Below, piece by piece: positions 26,101-34,634 of a DNA stretch of 59,029 nucleotides. Positions within the stretch are counted from its first letter, which is position 1. Each line of letters opens with the position of its first letter. Under the pieces are notes generated by a model. It searched no databases, was not told the origin of the DNA, and worked only from the letters and a program-made list of their open reading frames with translations. The DNA lies in NCBI GenBank assembly GCA_015066365.1, contig SVON01000006.1, positions 1 to 59,029 of the forward strand, given 5' to 3'. A program made the position numbers and the translations under genes. This stretch comes from Oscillospiraceae bacterium (GTDB lineage Bacteria; Bacillota; Clostridia; Oscillospirales; Acutalibacteraceae).

Positions 26101-26679
26101 CCGGGTCAGGTCGTCCGTCTCCCGCAGGCCGGAGCTTTTGACCAACCCCTCGTAGGCGAAAAAGACCCGGCAGAGATCCTCGGTTTTATTGGTGAGCAAC
26201 GAGGGGGTATCCTCCTCCTGCGCCATCTGCGCCGCCACCTGCTCCAGCTGCTGGGTGGTAACCGCGCACCGGCACAGCTCTTCCCACAAAGAGAGCAGTT
26301 GCTCCACGTAGGCGCTGTCGGTAACCAAGCGGGGGCGCAAACCGCTCATAGGGGTGCCCTTGTCAGCGTCCACCGCCACCACCTGCTCCAGAGCGCGGCT
26401 CATCAGCAGGGCGCGCACCCCCTCATCCAGAGGCTGACCGGCCAAGCCGCCCACCTGGCGGAACACCCGATCTGCCAAACGGGAGAAGCTCAGCACCTGC
26501 ACCCGGGATGCCTGCACCGGGCCCAGCCGATTCAGCAGAGCCCGCTCACAGGCAAAGGAGTGCTGTTCCGGCACGATCCAAAACAGATTCTCCTTCCCCT
26601 GTCCGGTCAGCTCTGCCATCCGCTCCAACATTCGGTAAGTCTTACCGCTGCCGGAACGGCCATAGATCAAATTCAGCAT
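23173..26679 (-). CDS. addB: ATP-dependent nuclease subunit B
   Basis: AddB is the second nuclease subunit of AddAB and recognises Chi-like sequences. The length is 1168 residues from ATG 26679, chosen because GGGGGAG lies 8 bases upstream. The N-terminus has the P-loop GRSGSGKTYRMLERM. The nuclease site reads GKVDRVDLYI and VRVVDYKTGS. Cysteines in YHCKFKYFC and the final CTYCEYKAVC form the iron-sulfur staple known from AddB. It is first in the addBA unit. An inverted repeat lies about 45 bases upstream of its start and could hold an operator. Confidence 0.95.
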   Translation of the reverse strand: MLNLIYGRSGSGKTYRMLERMAELTGQGKENLFWIVPEQHSFACERALLNRLGPVQASRVQVLSFSRLADRVFRQVGGLAGQPLDEGVRALLMSRALEQVVAVDADKGTPMSGLRPRLVTDSAYVEQLLSLWEELCRCAVTTQQLEQVAAQMAQEEDTPSLLTNKTEDLCRVFFAYEGLVKSSGLRETDDLTRLADVLPESTLLRQAAVFVDGFKGFTQQELAVLDAVLPQAEELTVALCTDTLGAEWPGETTGCSRAFSLFAPVTATAQRLHRLAQDRGMAWNVICLEENRRAQTPALKALETGLYAPAPAVYEGAAPEVIVTPCATVYEECRYAVRQLRRLLREGYRCREIAVAVRQLGDYQGLLDDLMACEGIPYYMDARRDLLCEPLVVYVRSALRVAVGGWRTEELLRLMKTDLWPLTPVEIAEIENYVYTWRIEGSRWEQEWTENPQGIDRKMTSADDALLQRLNERRQALVDSLTPLRGALRGGATGRQFAMAVYRWLADQRDLPERIAHQTEVLEAMAQPVLAAHAARLWDELMKILDRFVVALGDQHLPASRLEDLFTMLCRTMDMGTIPQGLDAVQVGSVNRMRFDNPRVVLVLGANEGVLPAYPMGDGLLTEEERRRLKARGLTLAEDVLTQCVEERYYAYLALTAPSQQLIVTYRSGAETGPSPVVTAIQKILPGHAAGVAQRPDGADLESADEMFRRLALEYRTPSAFTESLKEVLGDSEEYKHRLRSVQRAAEQGVDYRLNRPETAKALFKQDMALSATQADVFYHCKFKYFCQYGLRLQERRVAEIDGRIFGTLVHYAAEVLLQEYCQKGNLLDQLREQPTTTTPDAALLDRLYADVERVLSDYIRREMGGFANKNGRFMYQVGLAQLSARNLLWHTMVELQQGKFTPLDFELNIYTKSRFKEDGVLSLQLPMTKNQGSVQLQGKVDRVDLYIQDNEDGTQTAYVRVVDYKTGSTTFDLSTLSQGQCIQMLVYLFTICENSAHYADKLGRSDGLHPAGVLYHPLSNLIVTRGAKPEQRLRGMKMNGVVLADPQVVKAMDPSAQGLFIPAKMKPVKEEGEVETVEGDVVTARQFDVLRRTVERLLVEMGETLLDGVIDAVPTDEKDAWVPSCTYCEYKAVCGRESGDRINELKRADFAVAMEQLEKEGEPDGME

Positions 26680-26722
26680 AGCGCTTCTCCCCCTTTTACA
26701 CACTGGGTATAGTATCGCACAA

Positions 26723-26748
26723 GCATTGTCCTATAAACGGGACAATGC
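26723..26748. promoter_or_regulatory. Perfect inverted repeat upstream of addB
   Basis: GCATTGTCC (26723-26731) and GGACAATGC (26740-26748) are separated by 8 bases. It lies between the terminator of the DUF5662 gene and the addB start. It has operator geometry but does not match the known Firmicutes LexA box. Confidence 0.55.
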
Positions 26749-26750
26749 GG

Positions 26751-26777
26751 AAAAATCCGCCACAAAGGCGGATTTTT
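26751..26777 (-). terminator. Terminator after DUF5662 gene
   Basis: AAAAATCCGCC (26751-26761) pairs with GGCGGATTTTT (26767-26777). Read on the - strand it ends in five T directly after the stop codon. Confidence 0.85.
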
Positions 26778-27310
26778 CAATAGGTTTTTTCTTTCAGTTG
26801 ACGGCGGATGGCCGCAAAGGCGGCCTGCTCCCCCTGCTGAGCCACAAGGGTCAGCCACCCCTCCAACAAAGCGGAGGTCTCCGGGTGAATGACCCGCCGA
26901 GGCTTGCCGGCCAAAAAGTAGGACAGCGGGTGTTGCCTATCGTAGTCCTTGCCCTGATAGATCTTGCTGGCCGCCAACCGGTCACAGAACATCTCGGCCA
27001 CATAGTTGACCGGCATTTTCACCGGCATCACCCGGTGCTCCACCGGATGATAGTCGGTCCAGTATTCAAAATGATGGCGGTTGCGCCCCTTGTGATGAAG
27101 CCACGCGGTGGAATATCCCAGCGTCCTTCGCTCCGTCTCGTTGGGGCTGTGGGTGCCCTGATAATACCGGGCTCCCACCCAAAACTCCCGGGGGCTGTAT
27201 TTGGATAGGTCGTGAAACAGCCCCTGCCAACCGATGCCCGCCCTGAAACAATGGACGATCACCCGATGGCGGTGGCGGGTAATGGTGCAAAAATGGCGTA
27301 TGGGATGCAT
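26777..27310 (-). CDS. DUF5662 family protein
   Basis: This 177-residue soluble protein of unknown function starts at ATG 27310 behind GGGAGGAGTGGGGATTT. Conserved His/Asp groups, GLFHDLSKYSPREF, STAWLHHKGRNRHHFEYW and MPVNYVAEMFCDRLAA, resemble DUF5662 proteins and recall HD-type metal sites (H...HD). This suggests a metal-dependent hydrolase but does not prove it. It lies between radC and addB on the same strand with its own terminator. Confidence 0.72.
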   Translation of the reverse strand: MHPIRHFCTITRHRHRVIVHCFRAGIGWQGLFHDLSKYSPREFWVGARYYQGTHSPNETERRTLGYSTAWLHHKGRNRHHFEYWTDYHPVEHRVMPVKMPVNYVAEMFCDRLAASKIYQGKDYDRQHPLSYFLAGKPRRVIHPETSALLEGWLTLVAQQGEQAAFAAIRRQLKEKTY

Positions 27311-27360
27311 AAATCCCCACTCCTCCCGGCTTGCATTATGCCGTATGATGTGATAGAATG

Positions 27361-28113
27361 TTAACGGTTGGCCACCTTGGCAAAACCGGGTGGCGGCGGT
27401 GTGCCGTCAAACAGCCACTTGGTTTCCGGCAGGGCGGTCATACACAGACAATCCCCCTCCGCCACCACGATGTGCTCGATCAGCCGGATGTCCAGCGGTC
27501 GGAGGATCTCCATAAGCCGCCGGGTAGTCTCTACGTCGGCGTTGGAGGGAAAGGCGAAGCCGTTGGGATGGTTGTGGGCCAGCACCAACTGAGTGGCGTT
27601 ATCCCGCAACGCCTGCTGCACCGCCTCCCGGACGTTGAACTGGGCCGAATTGACATTGCCCTCAAACAGGCAGGTGGTGTTTAGGTGCTTGCGTTTGTTG
27701 TCCAGGCACACCATAATCACCTTCTCATTCTTCGCCCCTAAAAACTGCGGCACTACGTGCTTGATCAGAGACTGCGTGTTGAACAGATGCTGTACGACAC
27801 CGGTCATATCCTTATAATACTTTCGGGCAGATTGCCCGACCAGGGTCAGCAGGGTAGCCACGTGGGGCGTGACCCCCGGCACCAACAGCAGATCGTCATA
27901 GTGGGCATTCAGCACCCGCGTCCAGCTGCCAAAGTATTCCACCAGTGCGTGAGCCAAATCGTTGGTGTTGCGATAGGGCAGAGCATAAAACAGGAGCAGC
28001 TCCACGATCTCGTGGTCGCTGAAGGAATCCAGTCCTCCGGTCAAAAACCGCTCTTTCATCCGCTGACGGTGTCCCTCGTGGACCCCTCCGGCTTTGGTCT
28101 GTTTCTCTGCCAT
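27361..28113 (-). CDS. radC: RadC-type JAMM/MPN protein
   Basis: This 250-residue protein has a UPF0758 N-terminal helical part (SFSDHEIVELLLFYALPYRN, a HhH-like LLLVPGVTPHVATLL) and a C-terminal MPN domain. The JAMM metal motif AHNHPNGFAFPSNAD is complete, with Glu supplied by FEGNVNSAQFN. The family is annotated as DNA repair protein RadC, although that role is disputed and the chemistry is unknown. ATG 28113 follows GAGGTGAGGCAAC. It is transcribed away from the pseudouridine synthase gene at 28191. Confidence 0.92.
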   Translation of the reverse strand: MAEKQTKAGGVHEGHRQRMKERFLTGGLDSFSDHEIVELLLFYALPYRNTNDLAHALVEYFGSWTRVLNAHYDDLLLVPGVTPHVATLLTLVGQSARKYYKDMTGVVQHLFNTQSLIKHVVPQFLGAKNEKVIMVCLDNKRKHLNTTCLFEGNVNSAQFNVREAVQQALRDNATQLVLAHNHPNGFAFPSNADVETTRRLMEILRPLDIRLIEHIVVAEGDCLCMTALPETKWLFDGTPPPPGFAKVANR

Positions 28114-28190
28114 GTTGCCTCACCTCATTTCATCCAATTTCTCTCTAAATTCTATCATATTCCGCACTATTTGTAAAGAGGAGACCGCCC

Positions 28191-29159
28191 ATGAAAATCA
28201 CCCTCACCATCCAAAAAAACGACGCCGGACAACGGCTGGATAAATTCCTCACCAAAACCTATCCCAACCTGCCCCAATCCCTGCTGTATAAGGCCCTGCG
28301 CAAAAAGGACATCAAGCGCAACGGCAAGCGGTGCGATAAGGCAGACCGGCTGGAGGAGGGGGACGTGCTGTCCTTATTCCTGCCGGAGGATACCTTGCAG
28401 GTGGCCCCGCCCACCTATGAATTCATGCACGCCTCCAAACAGCTGGACGTGGTGTACGAGGACGAACACGTGATCCTGCTGAACAAAAAGGCGGGGCTGT
28501 TGGTGCATCCGGACAACCGGGAGTACGCCGACACCCTGCTGTTTCGCGTCCAGCGGTATCTGTACGAAAAGGGGGAATACGACCCCAAGGACGAGCAGAG
28601 CTTTGCCCCGGCGCTGGTCAACCGCATCGACCGCAACACCAGCGGCATCGTCATCGCCGCCAAAACGGCGGTGGCCCTGCGCATCCTTAACGAAAAACTG
28701 AAAAATCGGGAGATTCAGAAATACTATCTGTGCATCGTCCACGGCAAGATGCCGAAGGAGAGCGATACGCTGGAGGCATTCTTAGAGAAGAACGAAGCCC
28801 AAAACCGGGTGTACATCTCGGATACCGCCAAGGCCGGTGCCCGCACCATCCGCACCCGGTATACGGTGCTGGAGCATAAAAACAGCCTATCCCTTTTGGA
28901 AATCCATCTGCTGACCGGACGCACCCACCAGATCCGCGCCCACCTGGCCAGCATCGGTCATCCGCTGCTGGGGGACGGAAAATACGGCACCAACGCCCTC
29001 AACAAAGGCACCGGGTTTAATAAACAGGCCCTATGCTCCTATCGACTGAAGTTTGAGTTTACCTCCGATGCGGATGAACTGAACTATCTGAACGGCAAGG
29101 AATTTGCGCTGGAGGACGTATGGTTTGCAGAGGCGTTTAGAAACGGAAAGATTGGATAA
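28191..29159 (+). CDS. RluA-family pseudouridine synthase
   Basis: This 322-residue enzyme isomerises uridine in rRNA or tRNA. An S4-like RNA-binding segment is at the N-terminus (AGQRLDKFLTKTYPNLP and IKRNGKRC). The catalytic motif NRIDRNTSGIVIAAKT carries the Asp nucleophile near residue 147, and TGRTHQIRAHLASIGHPLLGD is the second family block. The target position is not predictable from the sequence. ATG 28191 follows AAAGAGGAGACCGCCC. The gene ends at a bidirectional terminator shared with clpC. Confidence 0.93.
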   Translation: MKITLTIQKNDAGQRLDKFLTKTYPNLPQSLLYKALRKKDIKRNGKRCDKADRLEEGDVLSLFLPEDTLQVAPPTYEFMHASKQLDVVYEDEHVILLNKKAGLLVHPDNREYADTLLFRVQRYLYEKGEYDPKDEQSFAPALVNRIDRNTSGIVIAAKTAVALRILNEKLKNREIQKYYLCIVHGKMPKESDTLEAFLEKNEAQNRVYISDTAKAGARTIRTRYTVLEHKNSLSLLEIHLLTGRTHQIRAHLASIGHPLLGDGKYGTNALNKGTGFNKQALCSYRLKFEFTSDADELNYLNGKEFALEDVWFAEAFRNGKIG

Positions 29160-29193
29160 AAAAAGCCCTACTCCTGTGAGTAGGGCTTTTTTT
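29158..29193. terminator. Bidirectional terminator between rluA-type gene and clpC
   Basis: GCCCTACTC (29165-29173) pairs with GAGTAGGGC (29178-29186), flanked by an A-run and a T-run, so it works on both strands. Confidence 0.93.
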
Positions 29194-31612
29194 ATTGAAA
29201 TACCACCTGGTTCTCCGCCACCCCCAGCCGGACGGTATCCCCCTTTTGATAGGTGCCGTCCAACATCCGCTGGGCCAGCGGGTCCTCCACCAACCGTTGC
29301 ACCGCCCGACGGAGGGGACGCGCCCCATACACCGGGTCGAATCCCTCCGCCGCCAGCCACCCCGCCAGTTCCGGGGCGGTTTCCAACGTATAGCCTAACT
29401 CTTGTAAGCGCTTACAAAGCCGCTGGATCAGCCGTTCCGCGATGGCGGTCACCTCTTCTTTTTGCAAAGGGTCGAACAGGATCACCTCGTCAATGCGGTT
29501 GAGAAACTCGGGACGGAACTGCCGTTTCAGCTCCCCCATCACGGTGGCGCGACGGGCCGCTTTATCCCCGTCGGCGGTGGGGGCAAAACCTACGCACCCC
29601 TCCCCCGCCAACCGCCGGGCACCGATGTTGGAGGTCATAATCACCAGCGTGTTGCGAAAATCCACCCGTCGGCCTGCCGCATCGGTCAACTGTCCATCCT
29701 CCAGCAGCTGGAGCAGAAGATTAAACAGATCCGGGTGGGCTTTTTCGATTTCGTCCAGCAGCACCACACTATACGGCTGTCGGCGTACCGCCTCGGTGAG
29801 CTGTCCTCCCTCCTCGTGACCCACATAGCCGGGAGGCGACCCCACCAACCGGGAGACGGTGTGCTTCTCCATATACTCCGACATATCCAGACGGATCATC
29901 GCCTTTTCATCCCCAAAGAGAGCCCCTGCCAAGGCCTTGCACAGCTCGGTTTTGCCCACGCCGGTGGGGCCGAGGAAGAGAAAAGAGCCTACCGGACGGT
30001 TGGGATCCCCCAACCCCAAGCGACCCCGGCGTACCGCCCGAGCCACGGCGGACACCGCCGCCTCCTGTCCCACCAGACGGCGATGCAGGGTCTGCTCCAG
30101 CGTTTTCAAGCGACCGCTCTCCTCCTGGGATACCTGCTCCACCGGCACCCTAGCCCAGTCTGCCACCACCGCCGCCACGTCGGCGGCCTCCACCTGCCGG
30201 CCGGTGTCCCGCTGATGCTGTTGCCAGTGCTCCATCCGCTGTTCCAGCCGTTCCGACAGAATCCGCTCCGCATCCCGCAACCGCGCCGCCCGCTCAAAAT
30301 CCTGCTCGTGGATGGCAGATTTTTTCTCGCACAAGAGCCGCGCCGCCTCCCCCTCCATCTGCTTAAGATCGGAGGGTGCTGCCAACTGCCGCAGACGTAC
30401 CCGCGAAGCGGCCTCGTCCATCAGATCCACCGCCTTATCCGGCAGAAAGCGATCCGGGATATACCGCACCGACAGAGATACCGCCGCTTGCAGAGCCTCG
30501 TCCCCAATGCGCACCTTATGATGGGCCTCGTATCTGTCCCGCAGGCCCCGCAGAATGGCAAGGGTCTGCTGTTCGGTGGGCTCGCCCACCGTCACCGGCT
30601 GAAAGCGCCGCTCCAGCGCCGCATCCTTTTCAATGTGCTTGCGGTACTCGGTGATGGTGGTGGCACCGATGAGCTGCAATTCGCCCCGGGCCAGCACCGG
30701 CTTGAGAATGTTGGCGGCATCCACCGCCCCCTCCGCCGCCCCCGCGCCGATCAGGTTGTGGAGTTCGTCAATAAACAGAAGCACGTCCCCCGCCTTGTTC
30801 ACCTCCGCCACCGCGTTGCGAATACGCTCCTCAAAGTCCCCCCGGTATTTGGTGCCGGCCACCATCCCGGTCAGGTCCAAGGTCAGCAGACGCTTGTTGC
30901 GCAACGGCTCCGGCACCTCGCCGGAGGCAATACGCTGGGCAAGCCCCTCTGCTACGGCGGTTTTCCCCACCCCCGGCTCTCCGATCAGACAGGGATTGTT
31001 CTTGGTGCGGCGGCAAAGGATCTGGATCACCCGACCGATCTCCTCCTCCCGGCCGATCACCGGGTCGATCTGCCCACTCCGGGCCATACCGGTCAGATCC
31101 CGCCCAAACTGATCCAGGGTGGGGGTACGGCTGTTTTTATGATTTTCACGACCGGGGGAAGCGGCAGGAGCGCCGCCCCCCGCCACCCGGTTTAGATCCC
31201 CCAGCAGTTCGGCGGGGCGCCCATCCAACAGGCAGAGCAGGCGCACCGCCACGCTGGTATCGTCCCGTAAGATGGCGCTCAGCAGATGCTCGGTGCCGGC
31301 ATACCGCTGACCCGCCAGCGCCCCGGCTGTGAGGGCCGCCTCCATCGCCGCCTTGGCCCGGGGGGTGAAATCCTCCGGGGTGAGGGTGCTGTAACTGCCA
31401 CCGGTCTCCGCCGCCAAGATCTTTTCGGTGTAGCGGGCCACCGTAATGCCCCGCCCGGCCAACACCACCGCCGCCACACCACTCCCCTCTCGCAGCAGCC
31501 CCAGCAAAAGGTGCTCGGTACCCACGTAGGTGTGCCCCATCTCCCGGGCTGCGGTGATGGCCAAATTCAGGGCTGTCCCCGCCTTATCCGTAAATCGTTT
31601 GAATCGGTACAT
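29192..31612 (-). CDS. clpC: ClpC-type AAA+ protease ATPase
   Basis: This unfoldase of 806 residues feeds proteins to ClpP. An N-domain with two Clp_N repeats (HTYVGTEHLLLGLL and RYAGTEHLLSAIL) spans residues 1-140. AAA1 has Walker A GEPGVGKT near 215. A UVR-type segment (AIHEQDFERAARLRDAERIL) follows near 420. AAA2 has GPTGVGKT and SEYMEKH. The loop CVGFAP is the ClpP-docking VGF loop, and together with the UVR segment it separates ClpC from ClpB. ATG 31612 follows AAAGGAGGGTAACGT. The usual ctsR-mcsA-mcsB neighbours are absent. GGTCAAA (31641-31647) just upstream resembles half a CtsR site. Confidence 0.94.
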   Translation of the reverse strand: MYRFKRFTDKAGTALNLAITAAREMGHTYVGTEHLLLGLLREGSGVAAVVLAGRGITVARYTEKILAAETGGSYSTLTPEDFTPRAKAAMEAALTAGALAGQRYAGTEHLLSAILRDDTSVAVRLLCLLDGRPAELLGDLNRVAGGGAPAASPGRENHKNSRTPTLDQFGRDLTGMARSGQIDPVIGREEEIGRVIQILCRRTKNNPCLIGEPGVGKTAVAEGLAQRIASGEVPEPLRNKRLLTLDLTGMVAGTKYRGDFEERIRNAVAEVNKAGDVLLFIDELHNLIGAGAAEGAVDAANILKPVLARGELQLIGATTITEYRKHIEKDAALERRFQPVTVGEPTEQQTLAILRGLRDRYEAHHKVRIGDEALQAAVSLSVRYIPDRFLPDKAVDLMDEAASRVRLRQLAAPSDLKQMEGEAARLLCEKKSAIHEQDFERAARLRDAERILSERLEQRMEHWQQHQRDTGRQVEAADVAAVVADWARVPVEQVSQEESGRLKTLEQTLHRRLVGQEAAVSAVARAVRRGRLGLGDPNRPVGSFLFLGPTGVGKTELCKALAGALFGDEKAMIRLDMSEYMEKHTVSRLVGSPPGYVGHEEGGQLTEAVRRQPYSVVLLDEIEKAHPDLFNLLLQLLEDGQLTDAAGRRVDFRNTLVIMTSNIGARRLAGEGCVGFAPTADGDKAARRATVMGELKRQFRPEFLNRIDEVILFDPLQKEEVTAIAERLIQRLCKRLQELGYTLETAPELAGWLAAEGFDPVYGARPLRRAVQRLVEDPLAQRMLDGTYQKGDTVRLGVAENQVVFQ

Positions 31613-31672
31613 ACGTTACCCTCCTTTATCCTTAAATATAGGTCAAAGAAAAGCCGTATATACATTTCTTTC

Positions 31673-31698
31673 ACCATCCTGTGCCCCTCACATACAAT
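31673..31698 (+). promoter_or_regulatory. Candidate mother-cell (sigma-K/E-like) promoter
   Basis: CATACAAT (31691-31698) is a perfect match to the sigma-E/sigma-K type -10, and ACC at 31673-31675 sits 15 bases upstream where the sigma-K -35 (AC) is expected. No sigma-A promoter is obvious ahead of the mini-protein. The call is tentative. Confidence 0.35.
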
Positions 31699-31790
31699 GA
31701 AAATGTAAGGTGACTGCAGGAAAAACCAGATTACCGGTCACAAGCGGTAACGGGGCCCCTCCGCGGTCACCCACTGAAGGAGGTGGAAGT

Positions 31791-31970
31791 ATGTGTTTGC
31801 GTAATCTGTTCTGCGGCAGCGACTGTAACTGGATTCTGCTGATCATCATCGTTCTGTTGCTCATCGATGACGGCGGTTGCGGTAACGGTTGTGGCAACAA
31901 CGGTTGCGGTGGCTACACCACCGTCAACAACGGCTGCGGTTGTGACTGCGGCTGTGGTTGCGGTTGCTAA
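31791..31970 (+). CDS. Cys/Gly-rich membrane mini-protein
   Basis: This 59-residue protein begins at ATG 31791, 7 bases after GAAGGAGG. Residues 14-25 are a hydrophobic helix (WILLIIIVLLLI). The remainder is Gly/Asn/Cys-rich and ends in alternating Cys (CGCDCGCGCGC), giving 12 Cys in all. Comparable tiny proteins occur in clostridial genomes, some of them in spores. The tail could bind metal or crosslink through disulfides. No family can be named with confidence. It has its own terminator and a possible sporulation-type promoter. Confidence 0.62.
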   Translation: MCLRNLFCGSDCNWILLIIIVLLLIDDGGCGNGCGNNGCGGYTTVNNGCGCDCGCGCGC

Positions 31971-31983
31971 CCCCCTAAAAAAG

Positions 31984-32018
31984 GCGGTCATCCCCCATGG
32001 GATGACCGCTCTTTTTTT
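31984..32018 (+). terminator. Intrinsic terminator
   Basis: GCGGTCATCCC (31984-31994) pairs with GGGATGACCGC (31999-32009), then seven T at 32012-32018. Confidence 0.93.
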
Positions 32019-32068
32019 GTACGGGGCAAAAGGTGCAAAAGACGACCACCCCAAAAAAATGACAAGTC

Positions 32069-32097
32069 TTGACAAAATACCCTTTTTTTGGTAACAT
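32069..32097 (+). promoter_or_regulatory. Sigma-A promoter of AbrB-type gene
   Basis: TTGACA (32069-32074) and TAACAT (32092-32097) are 17 bases apart. Confidence 0.65.
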
Positions 32098-32130
32098 CAA
32101 AACCACCAAAAACGAAAGGAGGGACTCTCT

Positions 32131-32376
32131 ATGACTTCCACCGGCATTGTGCGCCGCATCGACTCTGCAGGCCGTTTTGTGCTTCCCATCGAGTTGCGCC
32201 GCACTCTGGACATCGAGGATACCGACGCTCTGGAGATCTTCCTGGAGGACAACACCATCGTGCTGAAAAAATATCAGCCCGCCTGCATCTTCTGTGGCAA
32301 CGCCCGTGACGTGAGCGGGTACAAGGGCAAGAACGTGTGTGTCAACTGTCGCCGGGATCTGGGCGAATCGGTATAA
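32131..32376 (+). CDS. AbrB/SpoVT-family regulator with CxxC pairs
   Basis: This 81-residue DNA-binding protein has a swapped-hairpin AbrB domain in residues 1-48 (GIVRRIDSAGRFVLPIELRR, DALEIFLEDNTIVLKKY). The C-terminal part carries C52-x2-C55 and C70-x2-C73, a likely zinc site typical of clostridial AbrB-like regulators. It should bind AT-rich promoters as a multimer and control transition-state or sporulation genes; the regulon is unknown. ATG 32131 follows AAAGGAGGGACTCTCT. The gene is monocistronic, between its own promoter and a terminator. Confidence 0.88.
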   Translation: MTSTGIVRRIDSAGRFVLPIELRRTLDIEDTDALEIFLEDNTIVLKKYQPACIFCGNARDVSGYKGKNVCVNCRRDLGESV

Positions 32377-32384
32377 ACAGCGAT

Positions 32385-32417
32385 AAAAAAACCGCTACCC
32401 AACGGGTAGCGGTTTTT
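32385..32417. terminator. Bidirectional terminator between abrB-type gene and ftsZ
   Basis: CCGCTACCC (32392-32400) pairs with GGGTAGCGG (32404-32412), with A-run before and T-run after. It serves both convergent genes. Confidence 0.93.
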
Positions 32418-32425
32418 CTTTTCTC

Positions 32426-33544
<1,119 letters not shown>

Positions 33545-33601
33545 AGTGAAACCTCCTATTTATACAAGAAATAGTTTCTCGTTATAGTTCTATACACACT
33601 A

Positions 33602-33631
33602 TATTGTAGCACGGCCAAACAAAAATTTCAA
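33602..33631 (-). promoter_or_regulatory. Sigma-A promoter of ftsZ
   Basis: On the - strand TTGAAA (33631-33626) and TACAAT (33607-33602) are 18 bases apart, about 60 bases before the ftsZ start. Confidence 0.72.
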
Positions 33632-33673
33632 CTGGAAATTACAAAAAACAGAATATTTTTTTACAAAACAAAC

Positions 33674-33701
33674 CGAGGGGACACCAAACGGTGTCCCCTC
33701 G
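33674..33701 (-). terminator. Terminator of the division cluster
   Basis: CGAGGGGACACC (33674-33685) pairs perfectly with GGTGTCCCCTCG (33690-33701). On the - strand a T-rich tract follows. It closes the mraZ-to-ftsQ unit before ftsZ. Confidence 0.82.
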
Positions 33702-33711
33702 CGGTATCGGA

Positions 33712-34629
33712 TTATTCTTCACCGGGTTCTTCTTCGGGTTTCTCCGGCTTTTTGTCGGTATCGTCTGCCGTGCCGGACTCATCCTTGGATGCACCCGACT
33801 CTGCCTGCTCCTGCTTGACCAGATCCTCTTGAGGCGTAAAGAACCCTCTATCGTTGCCCGGATTACCGTCCGAGAAATTGATCATATCGTAGAGCCCCTC
33901 CAGCACCTCGCCCTTTTCGTCGCTCAGGTGGGGCAAGCTCTTCACCAGGCTGGCCACCTGGTTGACGATGTTGGTCTCGTTGCCGAGCACCACCTCCAAC
34001 CGGTCCTTCAGACGGAAAGAGATCCGGGTCTTTTGGGTGATATCCACCAGAGTGATGCCGGACAGGCCATACTGCTTTGAGGCGGTGATCAGGGTGCGGC
34101 AGATGCCCAGGCTGCGGTCATCCAGCAGATCCTTGCCGATGGTCTCGCTGCGCAGGGTAGCCCCCTTGATCTTCAGCAGGTTGGCGGGCACCTTATCGGC
34201 GGTAACCCGCTCCAGAGCCCGGTTGTTCTCCCCCACGATGACGTATTCCTCGCCTACCTGCACCGCCGCCATGATCTTGACCTCCTTAACGGTGATGCGC
34301 AGTTCGGAGAAGGAGGCGTTGCCCACCTCGATGGTCTCTAAGTACGGGAAAGCATCCCGCAGTCGGTCATAGGCCTCCTGCTTGTTGACACTCAGCAGAT
34401 TCTGACCCACGTCCAGACCGCTCTTATCCACAATCTGCTCATAGCTGTACCGGGTATCGCCCTCCACGTAGATGGCGGTCACTTCCATCACCGCCAACAG
34501 CACGCCGATGCCGATCAGCAACACCAGCACCACCGCGCTGACCACCAGAGCGATGCGACGGCGACGCAAACGGCGACGCCGTGCCTCACGGCGCGCTTCC
34601 TGTAAGTTTTCCGGTCGTTTGGTTTCCAT
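33712..34629 (-). CDS. ftsQ: Cell division protein FtsQ/DivIB
   Basis: This bitopic divisome protein forms the FtsQ-FtsB-FtsL-type complex that activates septal wall synthesis. It has 305 residues from ATG 34629, preferred over ATG 34638, which directly abuts the RBS AAAAGG. A very basic cytoplasmic segment (ARREARRRRLRRRR) precedes one transmembrane helix at about residues 26-49. A POTRA domain follows (VTAIYVEGDTRYSYEQIVDK) and then the FtsQ beta domain. The Glu/Lys/Pro-rich C-terminal tail is probably disordered. The upstream reading frame overlaps the murA stop. Confidence 0.9.
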   Translation of the reverse strand: METKRPENLQEARREARRRRLRRRRIALVVSAVVLVLLIGIGVLLAVMEVTAIYVEGDTRYSYEQIVDKSGLDVGQNLLSVNKQEAYDRLRDAFPYLETIEVGNASFSELRITVKEVKIMAAVQVGEEYVIVGENNRALERVTADKVPANLLKIKGATLRSETIGKDLLDDRSLGICRTLITASKQYGLSGITLVDITQKTRISFRLKDRLEVVLGNETNIVNQVASLVKSLPHLSDEKGEVLEGLYDMINFSDGNPGNDRGFFTPQEDLVKQEQAESGASKDESGTADDTDKKPEKPEEEPGEE

Positions 34630-34634
34630 ACAGT

